Shown: in pieces, positions 35,974-45,217 of the stretch
Numbering within the stretch: the first letter of the stretch is position 1
Layout of the letters: every line of letters begins with the position of its first letter
DNA from: Synechococcus sp. MVIR-18-1
Lineage (GTDB): Bacteria; Cyanobacteriota; Cyanobacteriia; PCC-6307; Cyanobiaceae
NCBI RefSeq assembly: GCF_014279835.1
Contig: NZ_CP047942.1
Location: forward strand, 2,170,001 to 2,234,000
Reading direction: 5' to 3'
Length of the DNA: 64,000 nt
Notes under the pieces: model-generated
Told to the model about the DNA's origin: nothing
The model's database searches: none
What the model saw: only the letters and a program-made list of their open reading frames with translations
Program-made: the position numbers and the translations under genes

Positions 35974-37225
35974 GCTTATTTCCGAGTTTTTCTGCCACAG
36001 TGTTCACATCTTTGTCACCACGACCTGAGCAATTAATCACGATTTCGCTGCCATCGGCAAGCGTTGGGCACAACGTGTCGAGCCAAGCAAACGCATGGGC
36101 CGTTTCTAACGCTGGGATGATTCCCTCCAACTCACTTACGAGCCGTAACGCTGAGATCGCCTCATCGTCCGTCACGGCACCATATTCAGCACGACCAATT
36201 TCCCGCAGATAGCTGTGCTCTGGCCCCACACCGGGGTAGTCAAGGCCGGCGCTGATGGAATGCGCTTCCTGCACCTGGCCGTCCTGATCTTGAAGCAAAA
36301 GGCTCATCGCCCCATGCAACACACCCACGCGACCCTCAGTAATCGTGGCGGCATGACGCCCGGTTGCGACTCCGTCACCAGCAGCCTCAACCCCAATCAG
36401 GCGCACAGAGGTGTCTTGCACGAACGGATGAAATAGACCCATCGCATTGGAACCTCCACCCACACACGCCAACAACACATCAGGGAGCCGCCCAAAGGAC
36501 TCCATGCATTGCTCACGCGCTTCATTGCCGATGACCGCATGGAAGTCACGCACCAACATCGGATAGGGATGGGGACCAGCCACAGATCCAAGGATGTAGT
36601 GGGTGCTTTCCACATTGGTCACCCAATCGCGGATGGCTTCGCTCGTGGCATCCTTCAAAGTTGCGGTCCCTGCCGTGACGGGCTGAACGGTGGCTCCCAA
36701 TAAGCGCATGCGGAAAACGTTTAGCGCCTGACGACGCATGTCTTCTGCACCCATATAAACCACGCACTCCAGGCCAAAACGAGCACAAACCGTTGCCGTG
36801 GCCACGCCATGCTGACCGGCACCGGTTTCAGCAATGATCCGCTTCTTGCCCATACGCAAGGCCAACAAAGCCTGACCGAGGGCATTGTTGATTTTGTGCG
36901 CACCCGTGTGGTTTAGATCTTCTCGCTTCAACCAGATGCGTGGACCACCATCGGAACGGCGGTAGTGAGCGGTTAGACGCTCAGCTTCGTAGAGCGGAGT
37001 GGCTCGCCCTACATACGATTTCAACAGCCGATTTAGCTCAGTCGTGAAGGCTGGGTCCTTCCACGCTTCAGCCGCCGCCTTCTCAAGCTCCGCCAGTGCC
37101 GGCATCAGCGTTTCAGGGACGTACTGCCCCCCATAACGTCCAAACCGGCCATGCGCTTCAGGACGAACCGAAGGCGTCAGGCTGGCGGGGTCGGGTGTGT
37201 TGGCAGTCGGCAGAGTGCTTGTCAC
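35969..37225 (-). CDS. trpB: Tryptophan synthase beta subunit
   Basis: PLP enzyme condensing indole with serine to give tryptophan, working with TrpA. The N-terminus of the conserved fold is [20 protein letters not shown]; the PLP lysine is in [13 protein letters not shown]; the phosphate-binding loop is GGGSNAMG; other blocks are [20 protein letters not shown] and [16 protein letters not shown]. The length of 418 includes about 20 extra residues at the N-terminus. It lies 38 bp after a methyltransferase gene on the same strand. trpA is not in this window; trpG is, 21 kb away. Confidence 0.97.
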   Translation of the reverse strand: MTSTLPTANTPDPASLTPSVRPEAHGRFGRYGGQYVPETLMPALAELEKAAAEAWKDPAFTTELNRLLKSYVGRATPLYEAERLTAHYRRSDGGPRIWLKREDLNHTGAHKINNALGQALLALRMGKKRIIAETGAGQHGVATATVCARFGLECVVYMGAEDMRRQALNVFRMRLLGATVQPVTAGTATLKDATSEAIRDWVTNVESTHYILGSVAGPHPYPMLVRDFHAVIGNEAREQCMESFGRLPDVLLACVGGGSNAMGLFHPFVQDTSVRLIGVEAAGDGVATGRHAATITEGRVGVLHGAMSLLLQDQDGQVQEAHSISAGLDYPGVGPEHSYLREIGRAEYGAVTDDEAISALRLVSELEGIIPALETAHAFAWLDTLCPTLADGSEIVINCSGRGDKDVNTVAEKLGNKL

Positions 37226-37263
37226 AGGTCTTGCAGGCCGCTGAAACGGCGTCTTGCGATGCG

Positions 37264-38223
37264 TCAGCGTAAACAGGCGATCACACGATGTCGTGGATCA
37301 CAGGCCTCAATGCGTAGATCTCGAAACCCAGCCTGGAGGAGGGTGGCGTTCATATTCAGACCGAAATAGTCCTCGATGTAAGGCTCCGTACTCTTCAGGA
37401 GGGTTGCAACGGCGGCTGGCAGACGTTGCAACACCGATGACGCTGGATCCTGATCCACCATCAGCAGCACCCCCCCAGGCTTGAGAAGACGCGCTGCTTC
37501 CTCCAGGACCTCACGGGTGGCGTTTTGAGGCAGCTCATGACAGACGAACTGAAGACTGATGAAATCGACCGTCTCGTTCGCCAAAGCGGTGTGTTCGGCA
37601 GCGGCATGGCGCCACTCACTGATCAAATTGTCGCGATCTCTGACCCGTGCCACAGCCAGCATCTCGGGGGAGAGATCTAAACCGGTCAGCCGTGGCCTCT
37701 CCAGGCCCCGTTGATCTGCCCGGTGGTTCAACCAGCGAGCAAGCGCCTGGGTGCTGACTCCAACGGAACAACCCAAATCCAAAACCTCATGGATGGAATC
37801 GCTGAGGAGCGGTTCCACCACTGCATGGATTGCATCGCGGAGTCGTGTTTGAGCCTGCAGCGGTTCAAGCTTTTCCTCTGGCCAAATGCGCAAGGCCATC
37901 GCATCGGTGGCTTGCTCCGCCTCCGCTGCGGCCTGCCAACAGAGGTTGCCCTGCTCATAAGCATGGAAGCGCGCTTGGTAATAGGCGGGAAGAATCACAC
38001 CCTCGCTGCGGCTCTGCGCCAGAAGAGGAGCAGCCGCCTCCCGTAATTCAGACCGTCGCTTTCGCCATGGAATCCCGTTGCGCTCAGCCGTTCGGATGAT
38101 CAGCTGTCGTGCTTGAAAAAACAGCGGTCGACGCAACAGACGTATGCCGATCAACCGTTCAATCCAACGGCCGAGCCCCCGACTGGAATCGGCCCATTGA
38201 GGAGCAGGAGCAGACTCACTCAT
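37264..38223 (-). CDS. Class I SAM-dependent methyltransferase
   Basis: Predicted S-adenosylmethionine-dependent methyltransferase of unknown substrate. The SAM-binding motif I is [20 protein letters not shown], followed by [17 protein letters not shown], a motif II region [12 protein letters not shown] and the post-motif [15 protein letters not shown]. About 130 residues of mostly helical sequence precede the SAM domain ([20 protein letters not shown]). ATG 38223 ([14 protein letters not shown]) is chosen; a longer reading to 38310 would cross the divergent sui1 start. Conserved context in cyanobacteria suggests a housekeeping role, but I cannot name it. Confidence 0.78.
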   Translation of the reverse strand: MSESAPAPQWADSSRGLGRWIERLIGIRLLRRPLFFQARQLIIRTAERNGIPWRKRRSELREAAAPLLAQSRSEGVILPAYYQARFHAYEQGNLCWQAAAEAEQATDAMALRIWPEEKLEPLQAQTRLRDAIHAVVEPLLSDSIHEVLDLGCSVGVSTQALARWLNHRADQRGLERPRLTGLDLSPEMLAVARVRDRDNLISEWRHAAAEHTALANETVDFISLQFVCHELPQNATREVLEEAARLLKPGGVLLMVDQDPASSVLQRLPAAVATLLKSTEPYIEDYFGLNMNATLLQAGFRDLRIEACDPRHRVIACLR

Positions 38224-38262
38224 CGTGAGGAGCGGCAGAATAAGAAGGGATGCGAAAGGCTC

Positions 38263-38589
38263 ATGCGCAAGGGAGGTTGGCAAGAATTCAGCAGTGCTGA
38301 CAGTCTGCAACGCCCCGCCGGACCCTCAGCAGGCGTCACACCCAAGGGTGAGCAGGTCGTTCGCGTGCAGCCCACGCGAGGCGGTAAAGGGGGCAAGACC
38401 GTCACGGTGATCCGAGGCCTTGAGTTGGATCCAGATGGCCTGAAAGCCCTTTTGAAAAAGCTGAAAACGCGGATTGGCAGTGGCGGCACCGCAAAGGATG
38501 GGGTGATCGAATTACAAGGTGATCAGGTTGAGCTCAGTCTCGAGTACCTCAAGAAGGAGGGTTACAAACCCAAGAGGGCTGGAGGCTGA
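38263..38589 (+). CDS. SUI1/eIF1-like translation initiation factor (YciH type)
   Basis: Small protein of the SUI1/YciH family; the eukaryotic relative eIF1 aids start-codon selection, and bacterial YciH can bind the 30S subunit. From ATG 38263 it begins MRKGGWQEFSS; the SUI1 core is RGGKGGKTVTVIRGLELDPD, then LLKKLKTRIGSGGTAKDGVI and ELQGDQVELSLEYLKKEGYK. About 108 residues, as in bacterial homologues. A longer reading to 38113 is antisense to the methyltransferase start region and not supported. Confidence 0.88.
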   Translation: MRKGGWQEFSSADSLQRPAGPSAGVTPKGEQVVRVQPTRGGKGGKTVTVIRGLELDPDGLKALLKKLKTRIGSGGTAKDGVIELQGDQVELSLEYLKKEGYKPKRAGG

Positions 38590-38666
38590 AACCTCGCCGG
38601 CTTCGCGCAGAGATTGTGCCGTGATCGTTTGCTCCACGAGACAATGCCATCTTTCGCGTTCCGTTC

Positions 38667-39293
38667 ATGGCCGCCGCCGACAATCCAAAAGCCACCAACA
38701 TCGTTTGGCACCAGGCCTCGGTCGATCGCGACACGCGCGCTGAGCAACGCGGGCACCGCAGTTCGATCCTCTGGTTTACAGGCTTAAGCGGTGCGGGCAA
38801 AAGCACCTTGGCCAATGCCGTGAACGCCGCTTTGTTTGAACGCGGCCTTGCTACCTACGTGTTGGACGGCGACAACGTTCGCCACGGCCTCTGCAAGGAC
38901 TTGGGCTTTTCCGACGCCGACCGAGAAGAAAACATCCGTCGCATCGGCGAAGTAGCCAAACTGTTCCTGGATGCAGGCGTGATTGTGCTGACGGCGTTTG
39001 TGTCCCCTTTTCGGGCTGATCGCGACAAAGCCAGAGCGCTTGTAAGCACGGGAGACTTCATCGAGATCCACTGCGCAGCCGATCTCAGCGTTTGCGAAGA
39101 ACGCGATACCAAAGGGCTCTATGCCAAGGCGCGTACGGGAGAAATTAAAGAATTCACTGGAATCTCCAGCCCCTATGAGGCACCCGAACAGCCTGAGCTC
39201 AACGTCAACACAGGCAACAACAGCCTGGACAGTTGCGTTGAGCAGGTTGTCGCATATCTGGTCGACAAAAAAATCATTCCTGCGCAGAGCTGA
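38667..39293 (+). CDS. cysC: Adenylylsulfate (APS) kinase
   Basis: Phosphorylates adenosine 5'-phosphosulfate to PAPS, in assimilatory sulfate reduction or for sulfation reactions. The P-loop is [17 protein letters not shown]-binding blocks are [20 protein letters not shown] and RREN-like [27 protein letters not shown] and [20 protein letters not shown] complete the family pattern. The 208-residue length is normal. Convergent with the AI-2E-type permease with a 20-bp overlap of 3' ends. Confidence 0.94.
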   Translation: MAAADNPKATNIVWHQASVDRDTRAEQRGHRSSILWFTGLSGAGKSTLANAVNAALFERGLATYVLDGDNVRHGLCKDLGFSDADREENIRRIGEVAKLFLDAGVIVLTAFVSPFRADRDKARALVSTGDFIEIHCAADLSVCEERDTKGLYAKARTGEIKEFTGISSPYEAPEQPELNVNTGNNSLDSCVEQVVAYLVDKKIIPAQS

Positions 39294-40353
39294 TCGTTCT
39301 TAATGGGAGATCAAAGCCCTGACGATCAGCCCAAGCATCGATCAGGGTTTTGATGCAGCTGGCCACTGGCACGGCTAGCAACAACCCCAGAAGCTCTCCA
39401 AAGCCAAACAAGGCACCCGCTCGCGCACCAAGCGGCAGAGCAATGAGCAGCCAAGCCGGCTGCAAGCCAACGATGCTTCCCATTAAGCGTGGCTGGATCA
39501 CCTGATCCACAATCTGACCCACGCCAATCGCTGCCGCCAAAATGGCGAGGCCCATTCCGGGATCTTGCACTGCCAACAAAACACTCACCGCAACGATGGT
39601 GAATGCACTGGCATAGGGGATCAACGTGGTTAAGCCAATCAAGACGGCAAACAACACGCCATAAGGGATCTTCAGCAACGTGAACACCGCAATCTGACCT
39701 GCGCTCAAAATCAAGGCGAGCACGACCTGACCAGCGAAGTAGCCCCGAAAGGTGCGCGTGATTGTGGTCACAACCAGCTGCCGCCACTCCTGAGGCAACC
39801 AACGCACCAACCCTGCCGTGATGGACTCTCCTCCCAGCAGAAAGAACACCGCCAATACCAGGACGATGACAGTGTTGATCGTGGTGCCGAGGGTTGCACC
39901 AAGGATGCTGAGCAACTGTTGACTGAATTGACTGGCTACGCGACTGGCACGTGTCAGCACATCGCTGCTCAGATCTCCAAATTCACTCGGCAAACCACGG
40001 GCCATTGCCCATTCCTGAAGACGACTGATCAAACCTTGGGATGCTTCAAGCCAACCCGGCAAGGCATTGATCAATTGCGCAAGCTGATCAATCAGTAGGG
40101 GCACCAACGTGATGCCTGAGATCACCAGGATTCCGACAGCCACCAAAAACACAAGGGTGATCGCAAGCCAACCCGGCAGACCCCGAGCACGAAGCCAGCG
40201 GGAGGGGATGTTGAGCAGGAAGGCGATCAGAGCCGCCGTCAAGAACAACCCCGGGAAGGGCGCTAGCGGCACAAGCAGCTGACGCAGCACAAATAAGTTG
40301 AGCGTTAGGAGGGGCAGAGCAAGTCCCCAACGCATCCAGGCAGGACCGAACAT
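39274..40353 (-). CDS. AI-2E family (PerM/YdiK-like) membrane protein
   Basis: Polytopic membrane protein of the AI-2 exporter-like superfamily; family members include proposed autoinducer exporters and Na+/H+ antiporters, so the transported substrate is unknown. Seven or eight hydrophobic segments are visible with a central amphipathic domain ([20 protein letters not shown]) and family blocks [33 protein letters not shown] and [23 protein letters not shown] 40353 is used; an adjacent ATG at 40356 is possible. A plus-strand terminator for cysC lies inside its 3' coding region. Confidence 0.85.
   Translation of the reverse strand: MFGPAWMRWGLALPLLTLNLFVLRQLLVPLAPFPGLFLTAALIAFLLNIPSRWLRARGLPGWLAITLVFLVAVGILVISGITLVPLLIDQLAQLINALPGWLEASQGLISRLQEWAMARGLPSEFGDLSSDVLTRASRVASQFSQQLLSILGATLGTTINTVIVLVLAVFFLLGGESITAGLVRWLPQEWRQLVVTTITRTFRGYFAGQVVLALILSAGQIAVFTLLKIPYGVLFAVLIGLTTLIPYASAFTIVAVSVLLAVQDPGMGLAILAAAIGVGQIVDQVIQPRLMGSIVGLQPAWLLIALPLGARAGALFGFGELLGLLLAVPVASCIKTLIDAWADRQGFDLPLRTISSAQE
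39317..39351 (+). terminator. Intrinsic terminator for cysC, inside the convergent permease gene
   Basis: CCCTGACGAT (39317-39326) pairs with ATCG-A-TCAGGG (39337-39347), a 10-bp stem with one bulged A over a 10-nt loop; AAA before the stem faces TTTT after it (39348-39351). It starts 24 bp after the cysC stop codon. It is embedded in the antisense strand of the last codons of the AI-2E-type permease gene, as expected because the two genes overlap at their 3' ends. Confidence 0.6.
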
Positions 40354-40407
40354 CAAACGTTTCGTTGAGAATGAATTGTGAAGCGGACCACGACCAAAGC
40401 TGTGTGA

Positions 40408-40962
40408 TCAGTTACTCGACATGGAATCCAGATACGCGTCAGCACCGAGTGCTTTGAGGCGAGCATCCTTGGCAACCACCACGTCGTGGAGTTGCTGGCG
40501 GTAAGCCTCCAATCGTTCAGAGAGGGCCGAATCACTGATCGCCAGGATCTGAGCGGCCAGCAAACCAGCATTTAATCCTCCGCCGATCGCAACCGTGGCC
40601 ACAGGGATTCCCCCAGGCATCTGAACAATGGAATGCAGGGAGTCCACTCCCGAGAGAGCTGGACTTTTCACAGGAACACCGATCACAGGAAGCGTGGTGA
40701 GTGAGGCCACCATTCCTGGCAGGTGCGCAGCACCACCGGCACCAGCCACGATCACCCGAAATCCCAGATGTTTGGCCTGACGGGCAAAGTCCACCATTTC
40801 GAGCGGAGTGCGATGGGCCGAAAGCACACGCACCTCAACGTTGACGCCTAAATCCTCAAGAGCCGAAACCGCTGGCTTCAGGGTGGGCAAATCAGAGTCA
40901 CTTCCCATGATCACTGCAACACGGGGAGTGACGAAGATTGTGGGCTCCGATGGCTTGGACAC
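40408..40962 (-). CDS. purE: N5-carboxyaminoimidazole ribonucleotide mutase
   Basis: Rearranges N5-CAIR to CAIR in purine synthesis. The family signature starts at [15 protein letters not shown], followed by [57 protein letters not shown] and [16 protein letters not shown] 40962 gives 184 residues with a short leader ([14 protein letters not shown]); ATG 40908 directly at MGSDSD would cut into the first strand. Longer readings run into the divergent nagA gene. Usual partner purK is not in this window. Confidence 0.93.
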   Translation of the reverse strand: MSKPSEPTIFVTPRVAVIMGSDSDLPTLKPAVSALEDLGVNVEVRVLSAHRTPLEMVDFARQAKHLGFRVIVAGAGGAAHLPGMVASLTTLPVIGVPVKSPALSGVDSLHSIVQMPGGIPVATVAIGGGLNAGLLAAQILAISDSALSERLEAYRQQLHDVVVAKDARLKALGADAYLDSMSSN

Positions 40963-41019
40963 AGCAAGCTTGCAGCGAGACTGCCATCGTCCCGCACTGG
41001 CATCAAAGGACCATTCCCC

Positions 41020-42171
41020 ATGCGCCGGATCACACACGTCTGCCTGCCCCACAGCACGAGCAAAGACGGGCACTCTCAGCAGTGGTGGCTTCAAATCGAT
41101 CAGCAAGACCGCATTGTTGATCTGGGACTCATGCCTGATGGGTCTGCCCTGGCCGGTGAAAGCTGGAGGGGAGATGTGCTCAGCCCGATGGGTGTGGACC
41201 TCCAGATCAATGGAGGCTTTGGACTGCCGTTCCCAGAGCTGACAGAGGCGGCGTTGCCGCAACTCTTGCAACTCCTCGATCAGCTCTGGCGTGATGGCGT
41301 GGGAGCGATCAGTCCCACTCTGGTGACGTGTGGCGTTGAGCCCTTACGCCGAGCCCTTGCTGTGCTCAGGCAGGCGCGTGGCGCTCACCAGCCCTATCGC
41401 TGCCAGCTGCTTGGTGCCCATTTAGAGGGCCCTTTTCTTGCCGATGCAAGGCGGGGAGCCCATCCACGCCAACACCTCGCCAGCCCAACCGTGGTCGAAC
41501 TCAAGGCACGCATCAGCGGCTTTGAACAGGAGATTGCCCTGGTCACGCTCGCGCCAGAACTCGATGGGGCCGCAGCCGTGATCGAACATCTTTGTGACCT
41601 GGGCATTCGCATAGCCCTTGGTCACAGCACAGCGGATGCAACCACGGCCAATGAAGCCTTTAACAGGGGCGTATCGATGCTGACCCACAGCTTCAATGCG
41701 ATGCCAGGGTTGCATCACCGCAATCCCGGACCGATCGGAGCCGCCTGCCAACGGAATGACATTGCCCTCGGCCTGATTGCTGATGGGGTTCACGTAGACC
41801 CCACGATGGCGGTTCTCTTGCAGCGGCTGGCGGGCGATCAACTCGTGCTTGTCAGCGATGCACTCGCCCCTTATGGATTAGAAGATGGTGTTCACCACTG
41901 GGATGAGCGTGCGCTTCTGGTGGCAGATGGCACCTGCCGGCTTGAGGATGGAACCCTTGCAGGCGTGACCTTGCCGCTGCTTGAAGGAGTAAAGCGGCTC
42001 GCGCGCTGGAGCTCCCATCCAAGTGCTGCAATTTATGCCGCAACCGTTGCACCCAGGAAGGCCTTGAAGTCCCAAGAAACGTTCCAACTGCTGGGACGAC
42101 CTCTAAACGAGCTATTGCGCTGGCATTGGGATGCCGAAACCAACAACCTGAGCTGGCAACACGCTGCCTAA
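41020..42171 (+). CDS. nagA: N-acetylglucosamine-6-phosphate deacetylase
   Basis: Amidohydrolase removing acetyl from GlcNAc-6-phosphate in amino-sugar recycling. Metal- and substrate-binding blocks include [64 protein letters not shown] and the catalytic Asp in [12 protein letters not shown]. Length 383 is normal. ATG 41020 follows the divergent purE start by about 57 bp. No nagB or uptake system was seen nearby. chlM follows 27 bp later on the same strand. Confidence 0.92.
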   Translation: MRRITHVCLPHSTSKDGHSQQWWLQIDQQDRIVDLGLMPDGSALAGESWRGDVLSPMGVDLQINGGFGLPFPELTEAALPQLLQLLDQLWRDGVGAISPTLVTCGVEPLRRALAVLRQARGAHQPYRCQLLGAHLEGPFLADARRGAHPRQHLASPTVVELKARISGFEQEIALVTLAPELDGAAAVIEHLCDLGIRIALGHSTADATTANEAFNRGVSMLTHSFNAMPGLHHRNPGPIGAACQRNDIALGLIADGVHVDPTMAVLLQRLAGDQLVLVSDALAPYGLEDGVHHWDERALLVADGTCRLEDGTLAGVTLPLLEGVKRLARWSSHPSAAIYAATVAPRKALKSQETFQLLGRPLNELLRWHWDAETNNLSWQHAA

Positions 42172-42198
42172 AATTCCGCGACCCTTCTGTCTGATGCC

Positions 42199-42912
42199 AT
42201 GCCACCCGAGTCCCTGCTGGACGACACGCAGGCTGAAAAGCAGGAGGTGAAGGGGTACTTCGAAACCACAGGGTTCGAGCGCTGGAATCGCATCTACAGC
42301 GATACAGATGAAGTGAACAAGGTGCAGCGCAACATTCGCATTGGTCACCAGAAGACTGTGGATCAGGTGTTGAGCTGGATCAAGGAAAGCGGCGAGCTCA
42401 GCAACGTGAGCTTCTGCGATGCGGGGTGCGGAGTAGGCAGTCTTAGCTTGCCTTTAGCAGAGATGGGAGCTGGCTCCATCGATGCCAGCGACATTTCTGA
42501 GGCGATGGCCCAGGAAGCGGAGCGCCGGGCCCGCGACGTCGACCTCGACATGGCCAAGCTGAACTTCTTCGCCAGCGACCTGGAGAGCCTGAGCGGCTCC
42601 TTCCACACGGTGTGCTGCCTGGATGTGTTCATTCATTACCCCCAGCAACCTGCAGAAGAGATGGTGAAACACCTCTGCAGCCTCACGGAGCAGCGTCTGA
42701 TCGTGAGCTTTGCACCGTATACGCCGCTGCTGGCGCTGTTGAAAGGGATCGGCCAACTGTTCCCTGGCCCCAGCAAAACCACCCGCGCTTACACCCTGAG
42801 AGAAGCAGGAATTGTGCAAGCTGCTGAGTCCTGTGGATTCAAATTGGTGCGCCGCAGCTTGAACAAGGCACCCTTCTATTTTTCGCGTCTCGTGGAGTTC
42901 CAAAGGGTCTGA
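42199..42912 (+). CDS. chlM: Magnesium protoporphyrin IX methyltransferase
   Basis: Methylates Mg-protoporphyrin IX to its monomethyl ester, feeding the cyclase step of chlorophyll synthesis. The N-terminal region KQEVKGYFETTGFERWNRIY is diagnostic, followed by SAM-binding SFCDAGCGVGSLSLPLAEMG, DASDISEAMAQEAERRA, VCCLDVFIHYPQ and AYTLREAGIVQAAESCGFKL. The 237-residue length is normal. Its position after nagA is probably a picocyanobacterial arrangement, not a functional link. Confidence 0.95.
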   Translation: MPPESLLDDTQAEKQEVKGYFETTGFERWNRIYSDTDEVNKVQRNIRIGHQKTVDQVLSWIKESGELSNVSFCDAGCGVGSLSLPLAEMGAGSIDASDISEAMAQEAERRARDVDLDMAKLNFFASDLESLSGSFHTVCCLDVFIHYPQQPAEEMVKHLCSLTEQRLIVSFAPYTPLLALLKGIGQLFPGPSKTTRAYTLREAGIVQAAESCGFKLVRRSLNKAPFYFSRLVEFQRV

Positions 42913-42947
42913 TCGCACTGAACTGATTTCAAAAAGCTCGAATCAGG

Positions 42948-43931
42948 TCAACAGCCTGCCTCGAGTTGATCTCTCAACAACTTGGGCGGCTGAGCACGGA
43001 GCAATAGCAACTTGGTAGGCGGCCAAGCCAAACCCTCCAGTCGCCAAGCGTGCAATTGATACCCACCATCACCTGGCGTTGCTGATGCAGACAGCCCCTG
43101 ATCGGATTGATATAAGGGATCTCCGAGCAAGGGGCACCCCTGTTGGGCGAGATGAATGCGGATCTGATGGGGGCGGCCCGTACGGATCAACACTTCAACA
43201 AGATCTCCTGTCTCCCGTCGCTCCCTGAGTTTCACTGAAGAGTGAGCTGATAGGCGCTTACGCAATGGCTCCGGCGTTGTTGGTTCTGGTCCCCAAATCC
43301 AACCGAGCAACGGATGTTGCCTCTCCACAACATCGGTTTGGATGACAAGCGTCTGACCTTGTTGAAGACGTTCCAAACGTTGCGTCAAGGCCAGGTACGT
43401 TTTTCGGCAATCACCCTCAGGTTGAAATTGCTTCGATAAGGCGGCCCGGGTTTCGGGCCGACGGGCACAAACCTGAAGGCCAGAGGTGAACCGTCCGAGG
43501 CGATGAATCGGCTTAGGCACCAAGGCCTCTCCAACAGAGCGGCTCCTCCGCTCCAACAAGGACGTCAGCGTGTGGGAAAGGAAGCCGCCACCTGGCATCA
43601 CCGGCAGTCCTGAGGGCTTATTCACGATCAGCAGATCGCCGTCATCGTGAATGACCTCCCATTGATCGGGAACCGCAGCCTCCACCCAGGGAGGGCGCTG
43701 CCAACGAATCCAATCGCCAGTTTTCACCTCAACGTCATCGGGACAAGCCAAACCATTCAGGGTGATTTCCCCTCTCGCTAAGCGCTGCTGCCAGGTCGCC
43801 GAAGAGGAATGGCGATAGCGGTTTGCCAGCACATCACTCAATCGAGACGACTGCTCCCCTGCTCGAACCCGATCGCAGTACGTCCAGCCGTTGTTCAACG
43901 CAGCCGGCCGCCATCCCGCCGGCTCATCCAT
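42948..43931 (-). CDS. RluA-family pseudouridine synthase-like protein, catalytic Asp replaced by Gly
   Basis: Fold and motifs place it in the RluA pseudouridine synthase family: an S4-like RNA-binding domain (RLSDVLANRYRHSSSATWQQ, ARGEITLNG), then DLLIVNKPSGLPVMPGG, motif II HRLGRFTSGLQV, and TGRPHQIRIHLAQQGCPLLG. In active RluA enzymes the central motif is HRLDRxTSG with the catalytic Asp; here codons CTC GGA CGG read Leu-Gly-Arg. The protein (327 residues) is otherwise intact and reads as a maintained gene. Whether it is catalytically inactive or uses another residue is unknown. Start overlaps the upstream response regulator stop (TGATG). Confidence 0.8.
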   Translation of the reverse strand: MDEPAGWRPAALNNGWTYCDRVRAGEQSSRLSDVLANRYRHSSSATWQQRLARGEITLNGLACPDDVEVKTGDWIRWQRPPWVEAAVPDQWEVIHDDGDLLIVNKPSGLPVMPGGGFLSHTLTSLLERRSRSVGEALVPKPIHRLGRFTSGLQVCARRPETRAALSKQFQPEGDCRKTYLALTQRLERLQQGQTLVIQTDVVERQHPLLGWIWGPEPTTPEPLRKRLSAHSSVKLRERRETGDLVEVLIRTGRPHQIRIHLAQQGCPLLGDPLYQSDQGLSASATPGDGGYQLHAWRLEGLAWPPTKLLLLRAQPPKLLRDQLEAGC

Positions 43932-44644
43932 CAGGTCACAAGGTGATGTTGGAGGGCATAACGCACGAGCTCCGTGCGGCTGGAAGTTTCCGTTTTGATA
44001 AAGAGCCTGCTCACGTATTTCTCCACATTGCGAATCGAGGTCTCGAGCTGGCGCGCGATCTCCTTATTCATCAGGCCCTCAGCCACAAGCTGCAACACGC
44101 TTGCCTCCCTTGGCGTGAAATTGTGTTGGACCGGATCCTGATTGGGTAGGGCATCGGCCTGGGCGAGGAGCGAACGGATCTCTGTGATCTGCTTGGCCAT
44201 CTGGCCCATATCGGTGTCAGCGAAGCGAGCAGCCTCCTGCAACAACCGCTGCTGCCGCTGGGCAACATTTCGGACCCTCGCAACAAGTTCATCAGGATCA
44301 AATGGTTTGGGAATGTAGTCATCCACGCCGGCGAGATAGCCCTGCGTGCGATCCGCCGTCATCCCTTTGGCGGTCAGAAAAATCACTGGCGTTCCCCCCA
44401 AACGCTCGTCTTCGCGGAGCTTACGAAGCAAGCCATAGCCATCGAGGCGAGGCATCATCACGTCACTAATGACGACATCGGGCAGCATTTGCTGGGCTTT
44501 GCTGAATCCTTCTTCCCCGTCCTCGGCCGTTGTGACATCAAACCCTTCATCCTCGAGATAGGCCTGAACGGCAGTGCGCAAACCAGGCTCGTCATCGACG
44601 AGCAGCAACCGTGGGGTCAGAGCCTCGCTTGGGGTCTCCGTCAT
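43931..44644 (-). CDS. NarL/LuxR-family response regulator, Ycf29-like
   Basis: Response regulator with an N-terminal receiver domain and C-terminal LuxR-type HTH. The receiver shows LLLVDDEPGLRTAVQAYLED, phospho-acceptor Asp in VVISDVMMPRLDGYGL, Thr in VIFLTAKGM and Lys in DDYIPKPFDPDEL. The output domain is FTPREASVLQLVAEGLMNKE, then ARQLETSIRNVEKYVSRLF. The 237-residue layout and the long linker helix (QRQQRLLQEAARFADTDMGQ) match Ycf29-type regulators, whose targets are not well defined. No kinase lies beside it; it overlaps the downstream RluA-like gene by 1 bp. Confidence 0.83.
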   Translation of the reverse strand: MTETPSEALTPRLLLVDDEPGLRTAVQAYLEDEGFDVTTAEDGEEGFSKAQQMLPDVVISDVMMPRLDGYGLLRKLREDERLGGTPVIFLTAKGMTADRTQGYLAGVDDYIPKPFDPDELVARVRNVAQRQQRLLQEAARFADTDMGQMAKQITEIRSLLAQADALPNQDPVQHNFTPREASVLQLVAEGLMNKEIARQLETSIRNVEKYVSRLFIKTETSSRTELVRYALQHHLVT

Positions 44645-44677
44645 GGACCTGACGCATCTGCGTGAAATCTAGAGGCG

Positions 44678-45193
44678 CTATTGCATTGGCAACTGCAAAA
44701 TTTCTTGGGATTCCTTTTGGAGGGTGGAGAAGCCCAATGCTTTGGCCTTCTCTGTCAACAGAGAGGGATCTTCACCAGCATGCTTTGGCTCGCAGGCAGC
44801 CCACCACACCAGATGATGCTCCCGATTCGCCGAAGTAATCGAACCGCCAGGGTTGAGTCGGTTTAAGTAGATCGCGGTCTGATCGCGGGTGACACGCATC
44901 GGCTCATTCCGACTGCAACGCACCGATTCCGTTGGGATGATCAGATTCTCAGGCGATTCCCTCCAAAGCTTGTAACCCCTTAAATCAGGATCAGACGAAT
45001 CCACCTGGATGGCAAAAATCCCTAGAAGGGACGTGCCTCCCCGCTCACGCGTCTCGAGCACGACCAGATCGGCAGGCCGCGAGGCCCGCATCTGTTCAAG
45101 GACCTTTTCACGCAGAGACGGCTCTGCCAAGCCTGGCTGCACAGCACTGATCGCAAGCAGACTCAAGCTGGTTATCCAATAAGCCGCACGCAT
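44678..45193 (-). CDS. Secreted/periplasmic protein of unknown function
   Basis: Not recognised. From ATG 45193 it is 171 residues with a clear N-terminal signal peptide (MRAAYWITSLSLLAISAVQP) and probable cleavage near GLAEPS. The mature part is about 145 residues, soluble, with blocks DLVVLETRERGGTSLLGIFA, LRGYKLWRESPENLIIP and SITSANREHHLVWWAACEPK and two Cys (SVRCSRNE, WAACEPK) that could form a disulfide. Divergent from the cysteine desulfurase gene with about 25 bp between starts. A longer reading to 45295 overlaps that gene and is not supported. Confidence 0.6.
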   Translation of the reverse strand: MRAAYWITSLSLLAISAVQPGLAEPSLREKVLEQMRASRPADLVVLETRERGGTSLLGIFAIQVDSSDPDLRGYKLWRESPENLIIPTESVRCSRNEPMRVTRDQTAIYLNRLNPGGSITSANREHHLVWWAACEPKHAGEDPSLLTEKAKALGFSTLQKESQEILQLPMQ

Positions 45194-45217
45194 CAGATAG
45201 GACGACAGACTCACACC

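Noticed and set aside
37264-38310. Longer start for the methyltransferase (to 38310) and for sui1 (from 38113)
   Set aside because: The two extensions are antisense to each other and neither resembles its family; the shorter starts (38223 and 38263) leave a normal divergent promoter gap.
40963-41271. Extended purE reading frame to 41271
   Set aside because: It runs through the start of nagA on the opposite strand and adds about 100 residues with no PurE similarity.
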